A DNA stretch of 64,000 bases from Notospermus geniculatus (GCA_002633025.1 NMRB01002490.1:38687-102686), one strand, 5' to 3'; positions 1 to 12,152 are shown, counted from the first letter of the stretch. Notes: generated from the sequence alone by a model not told the origin. Made by a program: numbers and translations.

Positions 1-424
1 TGGTGGAAATCACGTCTAGCGAGTCCACTATGGCGATCGAGTGCCCAGTTGCAACGCAACCCAGTTGCAAAGCAAGTCGCAACGGAAAATTGGCTTGAAA
101 ATCAATGGTGGATTCCTAGCTCTACTGCCATTTGGGCCGATTGTTAGTGGTCCTAGAACATCACAATAAGCCATGGGCTACACGTCGTTATGGATGACGT
201 TGTGGTGTGCTCTTCTTTCCTGTGACATAAAATTCCATGACGTTCTAGGACCGCTAACGGTGGTGGCTTGTAACGGCAGGAAAATCTCCCTTTTCATTGA
301 ATACCTACGTAACAAGTTTCAGGGACCAATCAAGCATTTTTACGCATTTTCATTTTCGACAAATTGAGCTTGGAAGTGAAAGGGTTAACTAGTAATGCAT
401 AAAAACTCCACTCTAATAGACTCT

Positions 425-645
425 ATCACTCCAAAAGAGCGCAGCACCTGACAGGTCCAGCGTCGTGACGTCCCACACATCATTTCATGATCTCCTGGTG
501 TGAGACAAAAAAAATCAAATTGTTTCACGACGTCATGATCGCTGAAACAACTGGATTTTTTTCAAGTCGCATCATGGCGTTCAGAAATGACGTGCGGGAC
601 TTCATGACTCTGACCCGTCAGGTGCTGCACTCTTTTGGAGTGATA
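425..645. mobile_element. Foldback MITE, 221 bp, with paralogous empty site
   Basis: The ends are inverted repeats: TATCACTCCAAAAGAG at 425-440 is the exact reverse complement of 630-645, and pairing continues with mismatches for about 60 bp on each side. The second copy of the host repeat (about 7640-7665) runs straight through the insertion point, so it serves as an approximate empty site. No coding capacity. The target-site duplication is not clear because the flanks have diverged. Confidence 0.8.
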
Positions 646-1192
646 TCGTCGATTGCTATTATTCTGTTGTAAGGAATCTTCACTTGCACAATTTTTTATT
701 TAAATTCAGTTTGTCTTAAAGTTTGTCGTAGAGCAAACAACACTATAACTCCTTAACTTCTGGAGAGACTGGGATAATAAGGTGAAGCGCTTTGAGACTA
801 CAACAGTGGAAAGCGCTACTCTATATAAAAATACACATTTTCTGGTCATCGTAAAAAGTGCAGAAATCTTTCTCGTCGTAAAAAGTGCAGAAATCTTTGA
901 AGAAGTGAAGTCAGAAATCCAGTGACTGAAACCAATTTGCTGCCTCCTCATGTGATTTTTCCCACCACAATTTTTTTTCTGGTGATCGTCAAAATCCAGA
1001 AGTGCTCAGTGTACTAATCTCAAATCCATATTTTTTATGCACCAGTTCCTGGAACACTGATTCTGGTAATGCTCAACCAATTTTTAACACTTTCCGTGCC
1101 ACTGTTTTGCAGAATTCTTGGAAAAAACGCGTAAGACATTTATACTGGTCTGAAATCTCTTGTAAACATTCCCAAAGACTAAACTTTGGATG

Positions 1193-1398
1193 CTGTAAAC
1201 CGTGAAATTTTCGTGTGCGTTTTATTTTCGCGATTTTCGCGATCATGGGGCAAAATGCGAACTTAAACAGCGCGAAAATACAAACCCTAATGCATTTTCC
1301 ATTGAATTATGCAGGTAATCGCGGAAATTAAGTCTTTGTGGTTTTCAAAATGGTAAATTCGCCAACTTTTAGCGGTGCGAAAATTTCACGGTTTACAG
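1193..1398. mobile_element. Foldback MITE, CTGTAAACCGTGAAAT ends (copy 1)
   Basis: CTGTAAACCGTGAAATTTTC at the left end is mirrored by the reverse complement at 1378-1398. The interior is rich in CGCGAAAA/TTTTCGCG words. The same element lies at about 8153-8358 in the second copy of the host repeat. It is a typical short non-autonomous DNA element with no ORF. Confidence 0.8.
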
Positions 1399-1858
1399 TA
1401 ACCTCAAGGAAAAGAGAACCCTGTGTACAGCTTTTTCAAAATTTGAGGTAAAAGGTGCCCCCTCCCTGTGTCAAGAACAATGATGGGATTCGGTGAAAAC
1501 TTGACAAAATTGGTTGAGATTAACAGAGCCAGCAGTATAGAAACTGACACATTTTAAAAATTGAAACATGCCACTCAATTTACATTTGCTTATCAACGGG
1601 ACATAAACATGACACATGATGTGGTTTTGAAAACAAATTCACTGCTTTGAATCAAAAGTTGCTAAAATGCTAAAATCACAAGTTTTCAACATTCCAAATT
1701 TAAAAAAAAAACCCAAATTGGATGGTTCTAATTAATTTTCTTGTGAGAACTTGTCAAGTACAATTCAAATACAAATTCACCAAAGATTACACAGCAACAC
1801 AGACTGACCATTAAATAATATTTTAAACACATTGCTGACCATGGTTACATGTCTGTCA

Positions 1859-2092
1859 TACAGTACAGATCACAATCGACATCCCTAAATTCGTGTAAGT
1901 TACGCGCAACCTACGAGCTATGTTATGCATAAATCAGGGTCTTGTATCTACGTAACTTACATGTATGTTACGCGACATTTCACGCAGTATTACACGTGTA
2001 TAATCTGCGCGACTTATGCGGAGAGTTACGCACAACCAAGATGTTGCGCATAACTCGAAGTTGTAGGAATGTCAATTGTGATATGTACTGTA
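1859..2092. mobile_element. Foldback MITE, TACAGTACAGATCACAAT ends (copy 1)
   Basis: The left end at 1859-1884 is mirrored with few mismatches at 2066-2092. The interior has repeated TTACGCG/CGCGTAA words, which are themselves inverted. The second copy is at about 8819-9060. Confidence 0.75.
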
Positions 2093-3089
2093 CCTAAAAT
2101 CAGCATGATTACATCACTCACTTCTGAAAATAGATACATGTAAATAATAAACCTGTGGTAAAATTTTTTAAAATTTCTTTTTTCCTTGATACTTTCATCC
2201 ACATGCACAAGACAAACATGGTGAAATCAACGGCATATACATGGTACAGTACATTGCAACCCACTTGTAAACAATAAATCAGTGCTACAGCTGTCTGAAA
2301 AACTCATCATTCAGCCATTTTGCTACAGAAGAAGCAAATGTTCTTAAAAGAACAGGCCTTTAAAATAAATGTATAATATAATTTAGCACAAGCCTAAACT
2401 TTGTTCAGTTGATAGATCTATCTCTCACGTCGGTCTACACCTTGTCCGTCAAGTTGAGAGTAGGGTACTATTCCTTACATAGGCCTAGACCTTGTCAAGT
2501 TGACAAAAGGAGCACGGTATTGGATCTCAAATGCGTTATTTAACTGCCGACGTAGAGGGAGCCACCTAGTGTCAGTAAGACGAACTACAAAAATGCATTA
2601 CAAAATGTACGTAGTAAATTGGGTCAATTCGCCGACAACGTAGTTTGTCCCTTATATCTTTATTATGGAGAGTGGTGCGGTGTTGCCGGCTGTTGTGAAA
2701 AAGTGGCAATACTGTGGTCCTTTTAAGGCGTACTGGTATCTCTGAACACATGCGTTTGACTATCTCATAGTGGTTGTTCACTTTCATATCGCTGATCACA
2801 AGCATGTATCTCAGCATTAGCAGTCTCCTCTTCTTTTTTGATCATCTGAGGTGCCAGACCGGTGTTGAGGGGCCACCATGTATTAGCAGGGGGTGGGGTG
2901 GGGCTGGGCCGAGGGCAGTTGCTGGGATAGAAGGGGGCAAGGGCAAAGGCTATGACCACTGTCAAAAGTCAAGGCAATAAATCACAACAAAATATGACAC
3001 AACTCGCTCTTTATTACATCTTTAATGTATACAAATAATTTATCATAATTTCATTTTATGTACATTTGTCTTCTGGCAACCGATAATCA

Positions 3090-3440
3090 ACCTGACAACT
3101 GGTGACCATGACAATGACAACTGGTGACCATGGCAATGTCAACTGGTGACCATGGCAATGCCAACTGGTGACCATGGCAATGCCAACTGGTGACCATGGC
3201 AATGCCAACTGGTGACCATGGCAATGCCAACTGGTGACCATGGCAATGCCAACTGGTGACCATGGCAATGACAACTGGTGACCATGGCAATGACAACTGG
3301 TGACCATGATGGCAAAATGCCAACTTATGACCATGGCAATGCCAACCGGTGACCATGGCAATGATAATAGTTACCATGGCAATGGCAACCGGAGACCACA
3401 TTGCATCAGCATGGCAATGGCAAGTGGTGACCAAGTGATG
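3090..3440. repeat. 22-bp minisatellite
   Basis: About fifteen head-to-tail units of a 22-bp sequence built on CAACTGGTGACCATGGCAAT. The central units are nearly identical and the outer ones degenerate. Because 22 is not a multiple of 3, all frames cycle through the same peptide words, which produces spurious open frames on both strands. Confidence 0.92.
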
Positions 3441-3971
3441 ACACCCCAAAGTGGAGAAAAACTTTATCTCCACAAGAAATCTGAAATGTTTTCCCAAGAT
3501 TAAAACAAAACCTCTTACTCCATATAATTTGCTGCCAAACCTTCAAAAAAACTAAATCCTATATTGGTACAGTGAGAAAACCAGCTTAAATGGCACACTA
3601 GGACAAAAAAAATGCATAATACTGTACTCCCCAAATTTTTCATAACTTAAATTTGAAAGCATGCTTTCAGATAAAATTTTCCTCATATGCTATTTCAGTG
3701 GATGATATCAATTTTGTAAGTCGGAGGAAAATTTGGGGGTGTACAGTATTTGGTAGAGTTCCAACATAAACAAGCTTCACTCATCAATTAAGGTCGACAA
3801 TAAACGAAAGGAAATAAAATCTTTTAAAAACTCAACGCAATAGTTAATAATGGAAGACAGTTCCACTATTTCAAACTTGTCCAGGGGTCAGATCTTCCCT
3901 TTCACTGTGACAGGTCCACGCATGAAATCATTGACATCATCGTTAATTTTAAATTCAGAGTGTATGAATGT

Positions 3972-4129
3972 AGATGAGTTTTGCCAGCAGCCATCTTGCC
4001 AAAATCAGGTCGTTGTCATGGAGATTTCCCCCACTGAGGGAAGGGAGAACCAATCATCTGTCACTCTGGAAGAAAATTTCCATGGTGATGACCTGATTTT
4101 GGCAAGATGGCTGCTCACGTAACTCATCT
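3972..4129. mobile_element. Foldback MITE, 158 bp
   Basis: AGATGAGTTTTGCCAGCAGC at the left is mirrored at the right end (AGATGGCTGCTCACGTAACTCATCT region), with arms of about 57 bp around a short loop. The 90-codon open frame across it is a by-product of the palindrome. Confidence 0.75.
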
Positions 4130-4896
4130 AAATAAATGCACCCCTCTGACAGAAATGTCCCCTGAAAACAAGGTTTCATCTGTGGAATAACTTCCCTGAT
4201 AGCAAATTACTAACAATGAGGCGAGAAGGCCACTCTGACTACATCAATAAGTACAAAACTGAAGAGGTAGAGGAGATTGATCAGGCCTAGGTCTGCCCTC
4301 CAATGGGCAGACACTTGTGATCAGTCGGGCGTGGTCGACTGAACTAAGAACTACTGTGTGCTCCAGTGTCAAGTCACTTCCACTTTGAGCGGAGATTTTG
4401 AACTTGTTTAACCTTGTGTCATTTGCCAGTTGCGACCACCAACCACATTACAACGTCCATCACCCCTAAAACTGACTACCAACTCCATGCCAAAGAATTT
4501 GTTGAGTCAGCGGCCGTCTGTTAAATTGATAAGACAATGTAGCAGTGGGTTATGTGGTTTTCAAGTCATCGCAAATGACTGATTTTACTTGGCATGCTTG
4601 GGAGTGCAGGATCGAGCTATCATATCACTTCAATCATATCACTTCAATCGACATGGTCCCACTGATCACAAGTACCGGGGTAGACCATTTGAAGACATAG
4701 TCGTGTAGGTACTTGGCAAGTCCAATAAATGGTTCAGGTGATCACTATGATAAATTACCATATTATGGTAGGCCTACGCAAAGACAGGAGTTGGTTCTCA
4801 AACCCGACAATCCGTGTCATAACCTCCCTGTGTAACCCACTCTGGAGTGGTAGTAAGAATGTTGGTTTTTGGAACCTTCACGGGAAGCTGGCCCAC

Positions 4897-5107
4897 ATCC
4901 ATCCTCCCATAGCAGGGTTTTGTCTCGCTTAACCTTCATACTCTTGCACAGCCTGAGAAACTCGATTTACGGTCCCCGCGGTCTAGCGCCCCCTACAAGA
5001 CAAATGCCAAGGGAGGACCTTGATGTTTCAGGATGACGCGCCGCTTGCACACAGTGCAAGTGGATGAAGAGGAGCGACGTAAAAACCCCTGCTGTTGGAG
5101 GATGAAC
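4897..5107. mobile_element. Foldback element, CATCCTCCCATAGCAGGG family
   Basis: CATCCTCCCATAGCAGGGTT near 4900 is mirrored by AAAACCCCTGCTGTTGGAGG near 5085. Related sequences sit at 53045-53125, with both arms closer together, and at about 24250-24300, so this is a dispersed family. Confidence 0.6.
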
Positions 5108-5351
5108 CTGCATTACCAGTAGATAACATGACTGCCCCAACCACCATAAGTGTAGACCAAAACCACACCAGAATGAGCTACACACAGGAAACTGACCTTT
5201 AGCATAAAATATTCCACAGCAAATGGGTTAAATTGCAGTGATATCTCACAAAATATTATTAGTCCACCCACCAGGGGTGGATTTCTCCAAAACACACCTC
5301 TAAAAATATTACTATATTCACTTAACTGCTGCATGTGAGAATTTCTTGCGA

Positions 5352-5487
5352 AAGTTGGCTCTCTATGGGCAAGTTGACCCTAGAAAACTATTGGCAGTTG
5401 TTCGAGACGTTGGTCTAAGTCTAACATGTCTAAAGAAAGGTAAGCCGTAAGGAAACCAACAATAGTGAATTGCCCATTGAGAGCCAA
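5352..5487. mobile_element. Foldback element related to the 87-bp satellite
   Basis: AAGTTGGCTCTCTATGGGCA at the left is mirrored by TTGCCCATTGAGAGCCAACT at the right. The same word (TTGCCCRTAGAGAGYCAACT) is the core of the tandem array at 52050-52760, which suggests the array grew from an element of this family. Confidence 0.65.
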
Positions 5488-5571
5488 CTCGCACGAGGAC
5501 ACACACACATAAGCAGCATCTTTATAACAACATCAGAGACCTTATGAACTTGGGGGCCAGGGCAATCGGAG

Positions 5572-5674
5572 GCCTGTTTTATAAAGTGACTTTAAGCTAA
5601 TGGTACCTTTAACCAAATGGAAAATGCATTGAGTTAATGGTACAATTAACTTAAAGTCACTTTATGAAACAGGC
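5572..5674. mobile_element. 103-bp foldback MITE, copy A
   Basis: GCCTGTTTTATAAAGTGACT at the left and the mirrored AGTCACTTTATGAAACAGGC at the right form a near-complete hairpin. A second copy of the same family is at 6135-6243, about 560 bp away. Confidence 0.8.
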
Positions 5675-5855
5675 ACCTGGAATTGAGGGAGAGCGGGCCA
5701 GGACTTGCCTTTCGAGAATTAGAATCAATTTGAAAGGTCTTTTACAGTTTCTGACCCTGCACCTCATGTTTCAAACTACGGTAGTGAGTTGAGGGCCAAG
5801 TCAGAAGTGCCAAATAGAGCATTATTTGGTCTAGCTAGGGGCAGTGGGAAGACAT

Positions 5856-5929
5856 TCGTTTGAAGTAATGGCTATATCTTGTACTACAAACTATACTGTA
5901 GTGCATGGTATAGCAATTACTTCAAACGA
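5856..5929. repeat. Short perfect-arm hairpin
   Basis: TCGTTTGAAGTAATGGCTAT at 5856 is mirrored at 5909-5929 with one mismatch, around a loop of about 30 bp. It is probably a remnant foldback element. Confidence 0.6.
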
Positions 5930-6134
5930 CCACACCCATAGTGGTGCATATGATGGGTGCAAAGTTTGGCCCCTCCAACTAGCCAGTCATTGTAAGAACC
6001 TTGGAGGAATTATACTGACTAATTCCTCCAAGTAAGAACTTGGGGCATGATTTTGGCAACTGCATTGATACATGTAAATCAATGATTATATTGGCAACAA
6101 ACTGGCAATTAAAAGACTGAATTATTCTAACCAC

Positions 6135-6243
6135 GGGCTTGTTTCATAAAGTGCCTTTAAGCTAATGGTACCTTTAACTAAATGGAAAATGCATTGAGTT
6201 AATGATACCATTAGCATAAAGTCACTTTATGAAACAGGCCCCT
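6135..6243. mobile_element. 103-bp foldback MITE family, copy B
   Basis: Same family as 5572-5674. The arms TTCATAAAGTGCCTTTAAGC and their mirrored partner enclose the same central ATGGAAAATGCATTGAGTTA. Confidence 0.8.
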
Positions 6244-6723
6244 GGTATTCAGCTTCTGCATTTAAGTTATCACGGTTCAATGAACTGGAATTATTTCAAT
6301 GAAACTGCTTCAATATACGTGTACAATGTACCGGTACTCACTTTTCCACATTTAAGATGTCAGTCTGAGTGGGCCACTGTCAAGTAACAATGATCAGCAG
6401 GTCACATGGATTGATCATAGGGTACGCCCATTGACCATCAAAGTGTTGAATGCCCTATTGAAATGAGCACAAAACCAAGTCAGCCAAACAGTGAAGTCCC
6501 ACCTTCAAGGTAACTGACTGCACAGATGGTCACTTTGCCAACTCATGTGAGCTGTCAATCACTGTGCCTCCAACCTGGCAGTGACTATCTTGGCCTGACC
6601 AGGGTTTCCAATCACGACGCCTTGATATGCCAAAATGGGCAATGGCCCACCCGGACTGACCTCTTCATGTGGAAATGTGAGTATGCACAATGCTATAGTA
6701 GGCCTACTTCTGAGACAACAATA

Positions 6724-6790
6724 GGGAGGTTTCGCAAGCGCCCAGTTAGGCCATACAATAGATAAACCGGGTGCTTGCGAAACCTCCCTA
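6724..6790. repeat. 67-bp hairpin with perfect 18-bp stem
   Basis: TAGGGAGGTTTCGCAAGC at the left is the exact reverse complement of the right arm, and the loop is about 30 bp. There is no T-run and no gene in position to use it as a terminator, so it is best read as a tiny foldback element. Confidence 0.7.
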
Positions 6791-7288
6791 ATGAACAACC
6801 GGACCCGGTGTATGAAATGATGAAGTGAGAAGACACGATATGCCACCTAGTGGCCCTAAAATGAACTAAACAAAGACCAAATCACGAGCACAATAGCAAT
6901 GCAAATTTTCACATGCACACCTTCATATGTATAATAATTATAATTCACTCAATCATGAAATACATAATATGTACAAATGAATAATATTTTATCAATGACT
7001 AACCCGCAAACCGGGAGTGAGCATATTGCATTTTCAGACGTCTGCAACTAATTCTTAAAACTACAGAGGTTGTGTATAACCACAGTGAAGTATCAGCCAA
7101 CCCAAGTTAATCCTCGCACTGCAATGCCAGTTTCATTTTTTGTCATACACGTACCAAATGCTGAGATCCGATCAAAAATCTGTCACATCATCCTGAGAAC
7201 AACAGGGGATCTCCCTTTGTCACCACACGTCTGCGGCGATTAAGGAAGCGAGCGCTAACCCCTGATGTTCTCAGTATGTGTCACATAG

Positions 7289-7500
7289 GTATAAAGGCTT
7301 TGCAATGTCGTCATCCTGGCGGCCATTCTGTTGGACACAGGGCGCAGAGTTGTGCGCCGACCGTGACGTGACTTGCGTGAAGTACGCCACACCACTGTTT
7401 GACGTAATGTCATTGGGGCATGCACGACTCATTTCACGTTTCTGCAGCATGTGTACTCCAGCATGGCGGCTTGTGACGTCATATGCAAAGCCTCTGTTCA
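7289..7500. mobile_element. Foldback element, about 210 bp
   Basis: The ends AAAGGCTTTGCAATGTCGTC and GACGTCATATGCAAAGCCTC mirror each other, followed inward by GGCGGCCAT and ATGGCGGC. The overlapping open frames on both strands here reflect the palindrome rather than genes. Confidence 0.6.
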
Positions 7501-7521
7501 TTGGAAAGCACTCATGAAGAG

Positions 7522-9420
7522 CTTTTCATTAAATACCTACGTAACAAGTTTCCGGGACCAATCAAGCATTTTTACGCATTTTCATTTTTCGACAAATTGA
7601 GCTTGGTAGTGAAAGGGTTAACTAGTAATGCATAAAAAACTCCACTCTGACAAATTGCTATTATTCTGTTGTAAGGGATCTTCACTTGCACAATTTTTTA
7701 TTTCTACACGAGGAACTTCAGTTTGTCCTAAAGCTTGTCATAGAGCAAACAACACTACAACTCCTTAACTTCTGGAGAGACTGGGATAATAAGGTGAAGC
7801 GCTTTGAGACTACAACAGTGGAAAGCGCTACTCTATATAAAAATACACATTGTCTCGTCATCGTAAAAAGTGCAGAAATCTTTGAAGAAGTGAAGTCAGA
7901 AATCCAGTGACTGAAACCAATTTGCTGCCTCCTCATGTGATTTTTCCCACCACAATTTTTTTTCTGGTGATCATCAAAATCCAGAAGTGTTCAGTGTACT
8001 AATCTCAAATCCAAATTTTTTATGCACCAGTTCCTGGAACACTGATTCTGATAATGCTCAATCAATTTTTAACACTATTTCTTGGAAAAAATCCCTAAGA
8101 CATACTGGTCTGAAATCTCTTGTAAACATTCCCAAAGACTAAACTTTGGATGCTGTAAACCGTGAAATTTCGTGTGCGTTTTATTTTCGCGATTTTCGCG
8201 ATCATGGGGCAAAATGCGACCTTAAACAGCGCGAAAATACAAACCCTAATGCATTTTCCATTGAATTATGCAGGTAATCGCGGAAATTAAGTCTTCGTGG
8301 TTTTCAAAATGGTAAATTCGCCAACTTTTAGCGTTGCGAAAATTTCACGGTTTACAGTAACCTCAAGGAAAAGAGAACCCTGTGTACAGCTTTTTCAAAA
8401 TTTGAGGTAAAAGGTGCCCCCTCCCCGTGTCAAGAACAATGATGGGATTCGGTGAAAACTTGACAAAATTGGTTGAGATTAACAGAGCCAGCAGTATAGA
8501 AACTGACACATTTTAAAAATTGAAACATGCCACTCAATTTACATTTGCTTATCAACGGGACATAAACATGACACATGATGTGGTTTTGAAAACAAAATTC
8601 ACTGCTTTGAATCAAAACTTGCTAAAATGCTAAAATCACAAGTTTTCAACACTCCAAATTTTTTTTAAAAACCCAAATTGGATGGTTCTAATTAATTTTC
8701 TTATGAGAACTTGTCAAGTACAATTCAAATACAAATTCACCAAAGATTACACAGCAACACAGACTGACCATTAAATAATATTTTAAACACATTGCTGACC
8801 ATGGTTACATGTCTGTCATACAGTACAGATCACAATCGACATCCCTAAATTATTCGTGTAAGTTACGCGCAACCTACGAGCTATGTTATGCATAAATCAG
8901 GGTCTTGTATCTACGTAACTTACATGTATGTTACGCGACATTTCACGCAGTATTACATGTGTATAATCTGCGCGACTTATGCGGAGAGTTACGCGCAACC
9001 AAGACTAAGTTGCGCATAACTCGAAGTTGTAGGGATGTCAATTGTGATATGTACTGTACCTAAAATCAGCATGATTGCATCACTCACTTCTGAAAATAGA
9101 TACATGTAAATAATAAACCTGTGGTAAAATTTTTAAAATTTCTTTTTTTCTTGATACTTTCATCCACATGCACAAGACAAACATGGTGAAATCAACAGCC
9201 TATACATGGTACAGTACATTGCAACGCACTTGTAAACAATAAATCAGTGCTACAGCTGTCTGAAAAACACATCATTATAGCCATTTTGCTGCAGAAGAAG
9301 CAAATGTTCTTAAAAGAACAGGCCTTTAAAATAAATGTATAATATAATTTAGCACAAGCCTAAACTTTGTTCAGTTGATAGAACTATCTCTCACGCGGGT
9401 CAACACCTTGTCAAATTGAC
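7522..9420 (+). repeat. Large dispersed repeat, copy 2
   Basis: Direct repeat of 291-2440, without the foldback found at 425-645 of copy 1. It contains the same two internal foldbacks at about 8153-8358 and 8819-9060. Its right end runs into the expanded 41-bp minisatellite; copy 1 has only about two such units at the same place. Confidence 0.85.
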
Positions 9421-10490
9421 AGTTCTATCCCGTACATCATGTACATGGGCCAAGAACTTCTCAAGTATAAAGCACTGTTCCTTACATGGGCCTAGACCTT
9501 GTCAAGTTGGCAGGAGTGTCACTCACATGGGTCCAGACCTTGTCAATTGACAGAACGGTCACTCTCATGGGCCCAGACCTTGTCAAGTTGGCAGGACTGC
9601 CCCTCACATGGGTCTAGACCTTGTCAAGTTGACAGAACTGTCACTCGCATGGGCCTAGACCTTGTCAAGTTGACAGTACTGTCACTCGCATGGGCCCAGA
9701 CCTTGTCAAGTTGACAGTACTATCCCTTACATAGGCCTAGACCTTGTCAAGTTGACAGTACTATCCCTTACATGGGCCTAGACCTTGTCAAGTTGACAGT
9801 ACTATCCCTTACATGGGTCTAGACCTTGTCAAGTTGACAGTACTATCCCTTACATGGGTCTAGACCTTGTCAAGTTGACAGAACTGTCACTCACACGGGC
9901 CCAGACCTTGTCAAGTTGACAGTACTGTCACTCACATGGGTCTAGACTTTGTCAGGTTGACAGAACTGTCACTCACATGGGTCTAGACTTTGTCAAGTTG
10001 ACAGTACTATCTCTTACATGGCCTAGACCTTGTCAAGTCGAGAGTACTATTCCTTACATGGCCTAGACCTTGTCAAGTTGGCAGGACTGCCTCTCACATG
10101 GGCCTAGACTTTGTCGAGTTGCGAGTACTATCTCTCACATGGGCCTAGACCTTGTCAAGTTGGCAGGACTTCCCCTCACATGGGCCTAGACCTTGTCAAG
10201 TTGACAGAAATGTCACTCACATTGGCCTAAACCTTGTCAAGTTGATACGACTGTCCATAACAAGGGCCTAGACCTTGTCAAGTTGATACTACTGTCCATA
10301 ACATGGGCCTAGACCTTGTCAAGTTGGCAGGACTTCCCCTCACATGGGCCTAGACTTTGTCAAGTTGACAGAAATGTCACTCACATGTGCCATACACCTT
10401 GTCAAGTTGATACTACTGCCCCTAACATGGGCCTAGACCTTGTCAAGTTGACAGTACTACCGGTATCCCTCACATGGGCCTAGATTTATT
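9410..10490. repeat. 41-bp minisatellite, about 26 units
   Basis: Head-to-tail units of 41 bp, each holding CCTAGACCTTGTCAAGTTGA followed by a variable 15-20 bp ending in ACATGGG. The unit length was measured between 9736 and 9777. Variant units (GTACTATCCCTTACAT, GGACTGCCCCTCACAT, CTACTGTCCATAACAT) are interspersed and sometimes clustered, which fits repeated unequal exchange. Confidence 0.93.
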
Positions 10491-10853
10491 GTGAAAAGAC
10501 AAAGTATCATGAACACTCTCATATATACATGTATACACAACGGATAGTATTTTTTAGCAAACCAAACCAAACATCACGAAACTGACTCAATGCCATATGA
10601 TAACTGCACATGGGAATATACCCTGCAAACTGCATCATGAGAGCATCACTGGCTGATGATTTAAAACACAGCAGATGTAACAAACTAACATCGAAAACCA
10701 CAAGTTTTGACGTCATATAAATCCAACAAATTGTAGGAATGATTTTGACGTCAAAAGTGGTGGTTTTCAACGTCAGTATTGATCATCTACATGCTAGGAA
10801 TGCATGAATCATAACAACGCTCTTTGAGCAAACCTACGAATAGACACGATAAA

Positions 10854-12152
10854 TTATGACTTCACCACCTCGGCATCTAAACTATCCCCCGAGGATTCGT
10901 TCAGATTCTCCGACGATACCCGCCCCGTCGAACATATCACAGGTCTAATGATGTCATCCTCGTCTACCGAAATCATTTTTATACTCCTCATGAGTTGACC
11001 TTGTTCGTTTGACTCGTAACTATCCATGATGTCCGAACTGTCTGTGCTCCGTTCAATCTCAACATCGGAGTTTGTGCCATTGCTTAACTTTTTTATTTCA
11101 CATAACAGATTCTGGACATCATCATCGCTGAGATTTTCATTCAAGGAATCTGCACGGTCAGAGGCGCTATTGGTCCCATTCTCCTGATTCACTGACAAGG
11201 TTATGTCATTTTTATCTGATGCACTGGCCCCGCAGTCCTGATCTGACACAACGCTAAGAATTTCTCCACCTGACATGCCCACATGAGTCACAGAATCTAC
11301 CGAGTCGGCACTTGTATTTGCTTGTACCTCGTCATCCGTTATCGTGGCTAAGCTGGCATCCCGTTGATAATCACTGAAATTTACATTACCTACAGGATTT
11401 TCAACTAAACTTGTCATAGACGGACATATCGTATGCGCCAACGGCATGACAAAGCCATTATATCCATAATCATGAATGGTGTCTGCTATAAAGTTTGCAT
11501 TCGCCATCAGTGGCTTGATATCGGAGCGAGACTTTACGAGATAGAAGTTACGGCGTTTTTCTAGAGGTGGAACCGAAATGTTTTGGTTATCATCGCAAAA
11601 AACGTCATCGTCATCATCGTAGAAAACGTCGTCAGAACCTTGCGACTCTTTTTCTTCTTCTATTTTTGGCTGAGAGACGACATTCGTTGTCGTCTTCTGT
11701 TTAAGTAGAATTTTGTTTTCTACACTGTCTATCTTCTCTTCTGAAACAAGATTCAAGGATTTCTCAAAGTCACTGTCTGGTTTCCTGGAATCTTTGGGAT
11801 CAGTTCCATCTCCAGTCTGACTGGAGATATTTGTTCGGTCAGAGTCTGGTATACTGGAAACCCTGGATTCAGTTTCATCTCCAGTCTGATTGGAGATACT
11901 TGTTCGGTCAGAGTTTGGTTTACTGGAAACCCTGGATTCAGTTTCATCTCCAGTCTGACTGGAGATATTTGTGAGGTCATTGTCTGGTTTACTGGAATCC
12001 CTTGGTTCAGCAACATCGCCGATTTGATCAGAATTGATAAATTCACTGTCTGGTTTACTGGAATCCACGGATATGCCAGAATCCAAGGCATCACCATCTG
12101 GACCCACTGGAACTTTTTGAATTGGTTCAGGGACAGCAGTATCGTAATATCT
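10854..12152 (-). CDS. Last exon of Bfr1-like gene: 432-residue disordered acidic tail with internal repeats
   Basis: Acceptor TTTTTCAG precedes 12152; the frame begins RYYDTAVPEPIQKVPVG and runs 432 codons to TGA or TAA at 10854. Residues about 25-135 are four to five imperfect 26-28-residue repeats of the form SSKPDSDxTNISSQTGDETE. An Asp-run (VFYDDDDDVFCDDN) follows, and the rest is Ser/Asp/Glu/Asn-rich with no predicted fold. The repeats are visible in DNA at about 11770-12080 and keep frame, which argues for a translated sequence. The length is unusual if the family assignment is right, because fungal Bfr1 ends soon after the FxxLxLxxP block. Confidence 0.8.
   Translation of the reverse strand, partial: RYYDTAVPEPIQKVPVGPDGDALDSGISVDSSKPDSEFINSDQIGDVAEPRDSSKPDNDLTNISSQTGDETESRVSSKPNSDRTSISNQTGDETESRVSSIPDSDRTNISSQTGDGTDPKDSRKPDSDFEKSLNLVSEEKIDSVENKILLKQKTTTNVVSQPKIEEEKESQGSDDVFYDDDDDVFCDDNQNISVPPLEKRRNFYLVKSRSDIKPLMANANFIADTIHDYGYNGFVMPLAHTICPSMTSLVENPVGNVNFSDYQRDASLATITDDEVQANTSADSVDSVTHVGMSGGEILSVVSDQDCGASASDKNDITLSVNQENGTNSASDRADSLNENLSDDDVQNLLCEIKKLSNGTNSDVEIERSTDSSDIMDSYESNEQGQLMRSIKMISVDEDDIIRPVICSTGRVSSENLNESSGDSLDAEVVKS

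Larger units (their letters stand above)
291..2440 (+). repeat. Large dispersed repeat, copy 1
   Basis: This stretch is repeated with high similarity at about 7522-9420 in the same orientation. Both copies hold the same internal order: a stretch with short chance ORFs, a foldback with a CTGTAAACCGTGAAAT end, a second foldback with a TACAGTACAGATCACAAT end, and the word CCTAGACCTTGTCAAGTTGA at the far end. Copy 1 differs by a 221-bp foldback insertion at 425-645 and by a tandem 30-bp duplication near 860-900. No open frame longer than 81 codons and no transposase or reverse-transcriptase motif was seen. It could be a non-autonomous composite element or a local segmental duplication. Confidence 0.85.

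Noticed and set aside
3056-3497. Two overlapping minus-strand frames of 101 and 136 codons rich in HGHQLALPWSPVG
   Set aside because: They are the 22-bp minisatellite read in cycling frames; no stop arises because the unit lacks stops in any frame.
6724-6790. Strong hairpin as a transcription terminator
   Set aside because: No upstream gene and no T-run, and such terminators are bacterial.
9410-10490. Regular 41-bp repeats resembling a CRISPR array
   Set aside because: There are no unique spacers: the variable part is drawn from a few related versions. The genome is animal and there are no cas genes.
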